Shown piece after piece: positions 13,265 through 13,708 of a stretch of DNA of 13,708 nucleotides. The stretch covers positions 1 to 13,708 of the forward strand of contig JBBSTI010000095.1 in assembly GCA_038236005.1 (NCBI GenBank), given 5' to 3'. Position 1 is the stretch's first letter, and every line of letters starts with the position of its first letter. The translations under genes and the position numbers were made by a program. Below the pieces are notes generated by a model, which made no database searches, was not told where the DNA came from, and saw only the letters and a program-made list of their open reading frames with translations. This DNA comes from CANKBT01 sp038236005. Its GTDB lineage: Bacteria; Actinomycetota; Actinomycetes; Mycobacteriales; SCTD01.

Positions 13265-13708
13265 GTCGTTGACAACGTGACCGCCGTGGACCTGCCGACG
13301 AGCGTGGGTGAGAGCGGCGCGGGCAAGACCAGCACCGTCGAGGTGTGCGAGGGCTACCGCGCACCGACCTCGGGCAGCGTGCTCGGCCGGGAGCCAGGAG
13401 ACCGATCGCTGCACCAAGACGTGGGCGTCGTGCTCCAAGACATCGGTGCCTCGACGAGTCCGCCACCGGCTTCGACCCGAGCGCGCGGCGGGGGGCCTGG
13501 GACGTCGTCCGGGGGCTACGCGCGGGCGCCATGACGATCGTGCTGACCACGCACTACCTGGAGGAGGCCGAGGCGCTCGCGGACCGGGTCGTCGTGCTCG
13601 CCGGTGGGCTGGTGGTGGCCGAGGGACCGCCGGACGAGCTCGGGGGACAGGCCCTGAGCCCGAGCCCCGTGCGGCTGCGCGGGGTGCAGGTCCGTGACGA
13701 GCAGAAGG
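13259..13708 (+). pseudogene. Decayed ABC-transporter ATPase (DrrA/CcmA-like), runs off right edge
   Basis: Two pieces of one ATP-binding protein are visible in different frames. The first (from about 13259) reads VVDNVTAVDLPTSV then GESGAGKTS (Walker A, 13310-13333), CEGYRAPTSGSVLG and VGVVLQD (Q-loop). Relative to the family it lacks several residues just before the P-loop. Around 13445-13450 the meaningful frame shifts to LDESATGFDPSARRGAWDV (Walker B with DES instead of DEP), then TTHYLEEAEALADRVVVLAG (H-loop region). About 60-70 residues containing the LSGGQ signature are missing. There is no credible start or ribosome site, and the upstream end overlaps the terminator hairpin. It is therefore a relic of a drug-export-type ABC ATPase, not a functional gene. 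Confidence 0.82.

Noticed and set aside
13269..13274. TTGACA, a perfect -35 hexamer downstream of the mscR terminator
   Set aside because: No TANNNT hexamer lies 16-19 bases downstream, and the bases are part of the Val-Asp-Asn codons of the decayed ATPase, so chance is the simplest explanation.

Overview
The window is high-GC DNA from an actinobacterium. The best support is an mscR-type mycothiol-dependent formaldehyde dehydrogenase (mycothiol is restricted to actinobacteria), together with LGFP repeats, frequent GTG starts and candidate leaderless promoters. A Nocardioides-like member of the Propionibacteriales would fit, but I cannot place it from sequence alone. Almost every base pair lies in a gene; no tRNA, rRNA, CRISPR array, insertion sequence or phage gene is visible.

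Left part (1-5090): a nearly complete DUF445 membrane protein (minus strand, running off the left edge) is divergent from an acyl-CoA synthetase. About 295 bases without a convincing gene follow, containing three 11-bp tandem GTCGAC units. Next come a 98-residue acidic, disordered protein and an iron-sulfur photolyase of the FeS-BCP/PhrB type. The photolyase start codon lies in the last of three 8-bp repeats that also create two tiny overlapping upstream ORFs.

Middle (5100-7334): a two-gene YdbS/YdbT-type PH-domain membrane operon (minus) is divergent from a small single-pass exported protein. Their start codons are only 22 bp apart and exactly mirror-symmetric around a shared TA, as expected for a bidirectional leaderless promoter.

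Centre right (7344-11355, minus, one apparent operon): the most unusual part. In transcription order it encodes a MauE/DoxX-like membrane protein with a CGC motif, a membrane-anchored thioredoxin-like protein (CVTC, MauD-like), a 23-residue membrane micropeptide, a five-pass membrane protein, a 148-residue protein of unknown function, and a Tat-exported protein joining a 20-cysteine methylamine-dehydrogenase light-chain (MauA)-like domain to about five LGFP cell-wall repeats. It looks like a mau-type disulfide-maturation cassette dedicated to a secreted cysteine-rich wall protein. No MADH heavy chain is present, and one of the two tryptophans that form the TTQ cofactor appears to be replaced.

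Right (11483-13708): divergent from that operon is mscR with an overlapping metallo-beta-lactamase-fold hydrolase, probably a formaldehyde-detoxification pair, ending at a strong hairpin. A decayed ABC-transporter ATPase, lacking its signature motif and frameshifted, runs off the right edge. Formaldehyde is the product of true methylamine dehydrogenases, so this adjacency is suggestive, but the catalytic link is unproven.
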